Notes under the pieces: model-generated | Seen by the model: only the letters and a program-made list of their open reading frames with translations | Databases searched by the model: none | Told to the model about the DNA's origin: nothing | Part shown: piece by piece, positions 61,689 to 64,000 of the stretch | Layout of the letters: each line of letters starts with the position of its first letter | How positions within the stretch are numbered: position 1 is the first letter of the stretch | Origin: Woeseia sp037968755 | GTDB lineage: Bacteria; Pseudomonadota; Gammaproteobacteria; Steroidobacterales; Woeseiaceae | Length of the DNA stretch: 64,000 nucleotides | Direction: 5' to 3' | NCBI GenBank assembly: GCA_037968755.1 | Contig: JBBKWB010000056.1 | Coordinates: 13,145-77,144, forward strand | Translations under genes and position numbers: made by a program

Positions 61689-62245
61689 CCAAAATGCTAT
61701 GTGTAGTTCCGGACAGTTGACAAAATCGACCGGTTTTATCCGTTGCCGAGTTGCCTTGCACCGATCAATACGTTGACCTGCATGCGCGCCACTGAAATCG
61801 GGACGGTATGCGATCTGACCCTGGCTTGCCCTACATCGAATCGTGCCTACTGTCGGGTTGCTGCCCGGCGATGCACGTCGAGGCCTGTGGAATTAGCCGC
61901 CCAGGTTCTTGGCCACGAACCGTGTTCTGGACATCAATAGCCAGAGTCATTTTTGAAGTTACATTATCCGTTCTCGATCGTTCCGCTGGATATTGCTGGC
62001 GGCGCCGTTCGTGGCTGCCTTATGCACCAAAATGGGTCGCGCTAGAGAATTCAATGGTGCTTCCAGTTTCACCCGTTTAAATGCTTACAGCGGTGACCAA
62101 ATCATCGCAGCAGTCGTGTTTCCGCGTCAGTCTATCGTCCTGAGTATGCTAACTTTAGCGCTGTGTAGTTGGACGCCAATAACACGCTAAACTCATCGAC
62201 CATTTCGCCGTTTATACCTCGGCAACACAAAGACTGGCTGTATAT

Positions 62246-64000
62246 TTGAATACTCTATTTAAGAAAATACTCGTTGCGAATCGCAGCGAAATAGCAATAC
62301 GAATCATGCGTGCAGCGCGCGAACTCAATATTCCGAGTGTCGCGGTGTACTCTGCAGAGGACCGCTTGACCTTGCACCGCTTCAAGGCTGTTGAGGCGCA
62401 TTGTATTGGCAAGGGTAAATCGCCGCTCGAAGCGTACCTCGATATTGACGATATATTGCGGGTAGCTTTAGCGACTGGGTGCGATGCCATTCATCCAGGC
62501 TACGGCTTTCTCTCCGAAAACCCGGATTTCGCCGAGCGCTGCAAGCAGCACGACATCGCTTTTATCGGACCCGAGCCCGATGTGATGAGGCGACTCGGCA
62601 ACAAAGTTGCCGCTCGCGCGTTGGCCGTTGCCGCGAATGTACCGGTAATGCCTGCTACTGACCCGTTGCCGGCAGAGGTCGACAAGGCCATCGTCGTAGC
62701 AGAGACCATTGGATTCCCTGTCATGCTGAAGGCGAGTTGGGGCGGCGGCGGGCGGGGTATGCGCGTTCTCGAGAATGCAGAAGAGCTCCGCGAGCAATTG
62801 TCGGTCGCACGACGCGAAGCCAAATCGGCGTTCGGCAATGACGAGGTCTACCTGGAGAAACTCGTCCGCAATGCGCGCCATGTTGAAGTACAAATCATGG
62901 GTGACAATCATGGCAACGCTGTGCACCTGTTTGAGCGGGATTGCTCAGTACAGCGCCGCCATCAAAAAGTCGTTGAGCGCGCGCCCGCACCGTATCTGAT
63001 TGATGCACAACGCAATGAAGTCTGCGATGCCGCCTTGCGCCTGGCACGTTCCGTCGCGTATTCCAATGCGGGCACCGTGGAATTTTTGCAGGATGTTGAC
63101 ACGGGAGTATTCCACTTCATTGAGGTTAATCCACGTGTGCAAGTCGAACACACGGTTACGGAACAAATCACCGGGCTGGATATCGTCAAATCGCAGATTC
63201 GCATTGCCGCCGGCGCACGAATTGGCGATGTCGAGGAGTCTGGAATTCCAGCGCAAGCCGATATCCGTCGAACCGGCTCAGCATTGCAGTGCCGGGTAAC
63301 CACGGAAGACCCGCACAACAATTTTATTCCGGACTACGGTCATATTGTTGCTTACCGCAGCCCTGCCGGACCGGGTGTGCGCCTTGATGCAGGCACAGCA
63401 TATTCTGGTGCGGACATTACGCGCCACTACGACAGCTTGCTCGTTAAGGTGACCGCGTCCGGCTATTCGGACGCGGAAGCAATCGCCCGCATGAGTCGGG
63501 CGCTCAGCGAGTTCAAGGTTCGTGGCGTCGAAACCAATCTGGCTTTTCTGACGGGCCTGATTTCACATCCGGACTTCCTTAGTGGCAATTACACGACCCG
63601 GTTCATCGACGACAATCCGAAGCTGCTGCAACTGCAATCCTCCGAGAACAGCGGCAGCCGGCTGACTGAGTTCATCGCCGATGTCATCGTCAATGGCAAT
63701 CCGCAGGTCCAGGGCCGCACCGAGCCGCGAGTCCGACGCACCCCGGTAGCGCCTCCGCTTGATACTGCAAAACCTCGCGACGGTCTGCGACAAAAGCTGC
63801 AACAAGAGGGCGCGTCAGCCGTTGCTGCATGGCTCAAAGCACAAACTGTTCCGCAAGTGACGGATACGACATTTCGCGATGCACACCAGTCGCTACTGGC
63901 AACCCGATTTCGTACCGCGGACATGTTGCGCATTGCACCGCACTATGCGAACTGGTTGCCGGGCCTGTTTTCTACGGAAAGCTGGGGCGGTGCGACCTTC
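62246..64000 (+). CDS. pyc: Pyruvate carboxylase, 5' part
   Basis: The first 585 codons of a single-chain pyruvate carboxylase, cut by the window end; the frame is open to the last base. The biotin carboxylase domain runs from F-K-K-I-L-V-A-N-R-S-E-I-A-I-R with AIHPGYGFLSENPDFA, MLKASWGGGGRGMRV, FERDCSVQRRHQK and IEVNPRVQVEHTVTE. Near residue 535 the carboxyltransferase domain starts with V-T-D-T-T-F-R-D-A-H-Q-S-L-L-A-T-R, which distinguishes it from acetyl-CoA or propionyl-CoA carboxylase alpha subunits. The only family-consistent start is a TTG at 62246, with no strong ribosome-binding site; the frame upstream has no ATG or GTG back to a stop at 62080. It replenishes oxaloacetate. Confidence 0.93.
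   Translation, partial: MNTLFKKILVANRSEIAIRIMRAARELNIPSVAVYSAEDRLTLHRFKAVEAHCIGKGKSPLEAYLDIDDILRVALATGCDAIHPGYGFLSENPDFAERCKQHDIAFIGPEPDVMRRLGNKVAARALAVAANVPVMPATDPLPAEVDKAIVVAETIGFPVMLKASWGGGGRGMRVLENAEELREQLSVARREAKSAFGNDEVYLEKLVRNARHVEVQIMGDNHGNAVHLFERDCSVQRRHQKVVERAPAPYLIDAQRNEVCDAALRLARSVAYSNAGTVEFLQDVDTGVFHFIEVNPRVQVEHTVTEQITGLDIVKSQIRIAAGARIGDVEESGIPAQADIRRTGSALQCRVTTEDPHNNFIPDYGHIVAYRSPAGPGVRLDAGTAYSGADITRHYDSLLVKVTASGYSDAEAIARMSRALSEFKVRGVETNLAFLTGLISHPDFLSGNYTTRFIDDNPKLLQLQSSENSGSRLTEFIADVIVNGNPQVQGRTEPRVRRTPVAPPLDTAKPRDGLRQKLQQEGASAVAAWLKAQTVPQVTDTTFRDAHQSLLATRFRTADMLRIAPHYANWLPGLFSTESWGGATF

Larger units (their letters stand above)
61382..62245. other. Long intergenic region without a convincing protein gene
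   Basis: 864 bases between paaZ and the pyruvate carboxylase gene. Both strands are broken by frequent stops, and the few short open frames have no ribosome-binding sites or recognisable features. The stretch holds one strong terminator facing left (61476-61501), a possible minus-strand RNA gene, and presumably the carboxylase promoter. A palindrome GGAACGTTCC lies at 61681-61690. Confidence 0.6.

Noticed and set aside
1..64000. Mobile elements, CRISPR arrays, tRNA and rRNA genes
   Set aside because: No transposase, integrase, regularly spaced repeats, tRNA cloverleaf or rRNA sequence was seen in any intergenic region.

Overview
The window is a 64 kb piece of a bacterial chromosome of roughly 55-58 % G+C by eye, densely packed with genes. 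The family mix suggests a free-living, aerobic, heterotrophic gammaproteobacterium: RimK, a PBP1b with an adjacent TPR lipoprotein, a TcyP cystine carrier, a CsrA-family protein, monomeric NADP-isocitrate dehydrogenase and two large TonB-dependent receptors of the 'EEIVVTAQKRE' type common in marine Gammaproteobacteria. A Woeseia-like marine lineage is my best guess, from gene content alone. I see no rRNA, tRNA, CRISPR array, insertion sequence, integrase or phage gene.

Layout. (1) 1-3606, housekeeping: the 3' part of rimK, mrcB (PBP1b) and an LpoP-like TPR lipoprotein. (2) 3705-11777, a catabolic island: an MFS carrier and a TonB-dependent receptor on the minus strand, a TetR regulator, then a tightly overlapping plus-strand operon of acyl-CoA ligase, alpha/beta hydrolase and type-2 PHA-depolymerase-like lipoprotein. 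Matching TTCAAC-N4-GTTGAA operators lie in the receptor promoter and in the TetR/ligase divergent region, so this looks like one regulon for import and ester cleavage of an unknown substrate. (3) 11784-13962, a NarL-type two-component pair. (4) 14246-17097, tcyP, a CsrA-like gene with an insertion, and a LysR regulator. (5) 17600-25220, a probable hydroxyproline catabolic cluster (FAD dehydrogenase, two-cysteine proline racemase/epimerase, sodium symporter, DHDPS-family deaminase) beside a second TonB-dependent receptor. (6) 25470-30568, an alpha/beta hydrolase, a saccharopine-dehydrogenase-like reductase, a Crp/Fnr regulator and a 4-hydroxybutyryl-CoA dehydratase-like enzyme. Two of these genes are preceded by possible small coupled ORFs. 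(7) 30716-38833, the glycogen genes glgC-glgB-glgP-glgX, with no glgA in view. (8) 38981-42554, an ABC-2 exporter pair, an exported M20-type carbamoylase-like amidohydrolase and a hotdog thioesterase.

(9) 42857-46238, an overlapping triad of circularly permuted ATP-grasp, alpha-E and zinc-peptidase proteins, a poorly understood peptide-ligase type system. (10) 46285-52753, monomeric icd, a YkvI-like membrane protein, purU, and the D-glutamate pair dgcN-dgcA. (11) 52856-61381, phenylacetate degradation: paaJ, paaE, paaD, paaC, paaB, paaA, paaI and paaX on the minus strand and paaZ divergent; paaF/G/H/K are not here. (12) 61382-62245, an 864-bp stretch without a convincing gene but with a strong minus-strand terminator and a possible small RNA. 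(13) 62246-64000, the 5' part of a single-chain pyruvate carboxylase cut by the window end.

The strongest candidates for new biology are the TetR-operator regulon at 3.7-11.8 kb, the ATP-grasp/alpha-E/zinc-peptidase triad at 42.9-46.2 kb, the dehydratase-like enzyme with an altered cluster loop at 29.0 kb, the enlarged CsrA homologue at 15.9 kb and the putative sRNA at 61.5-61.7 kb.
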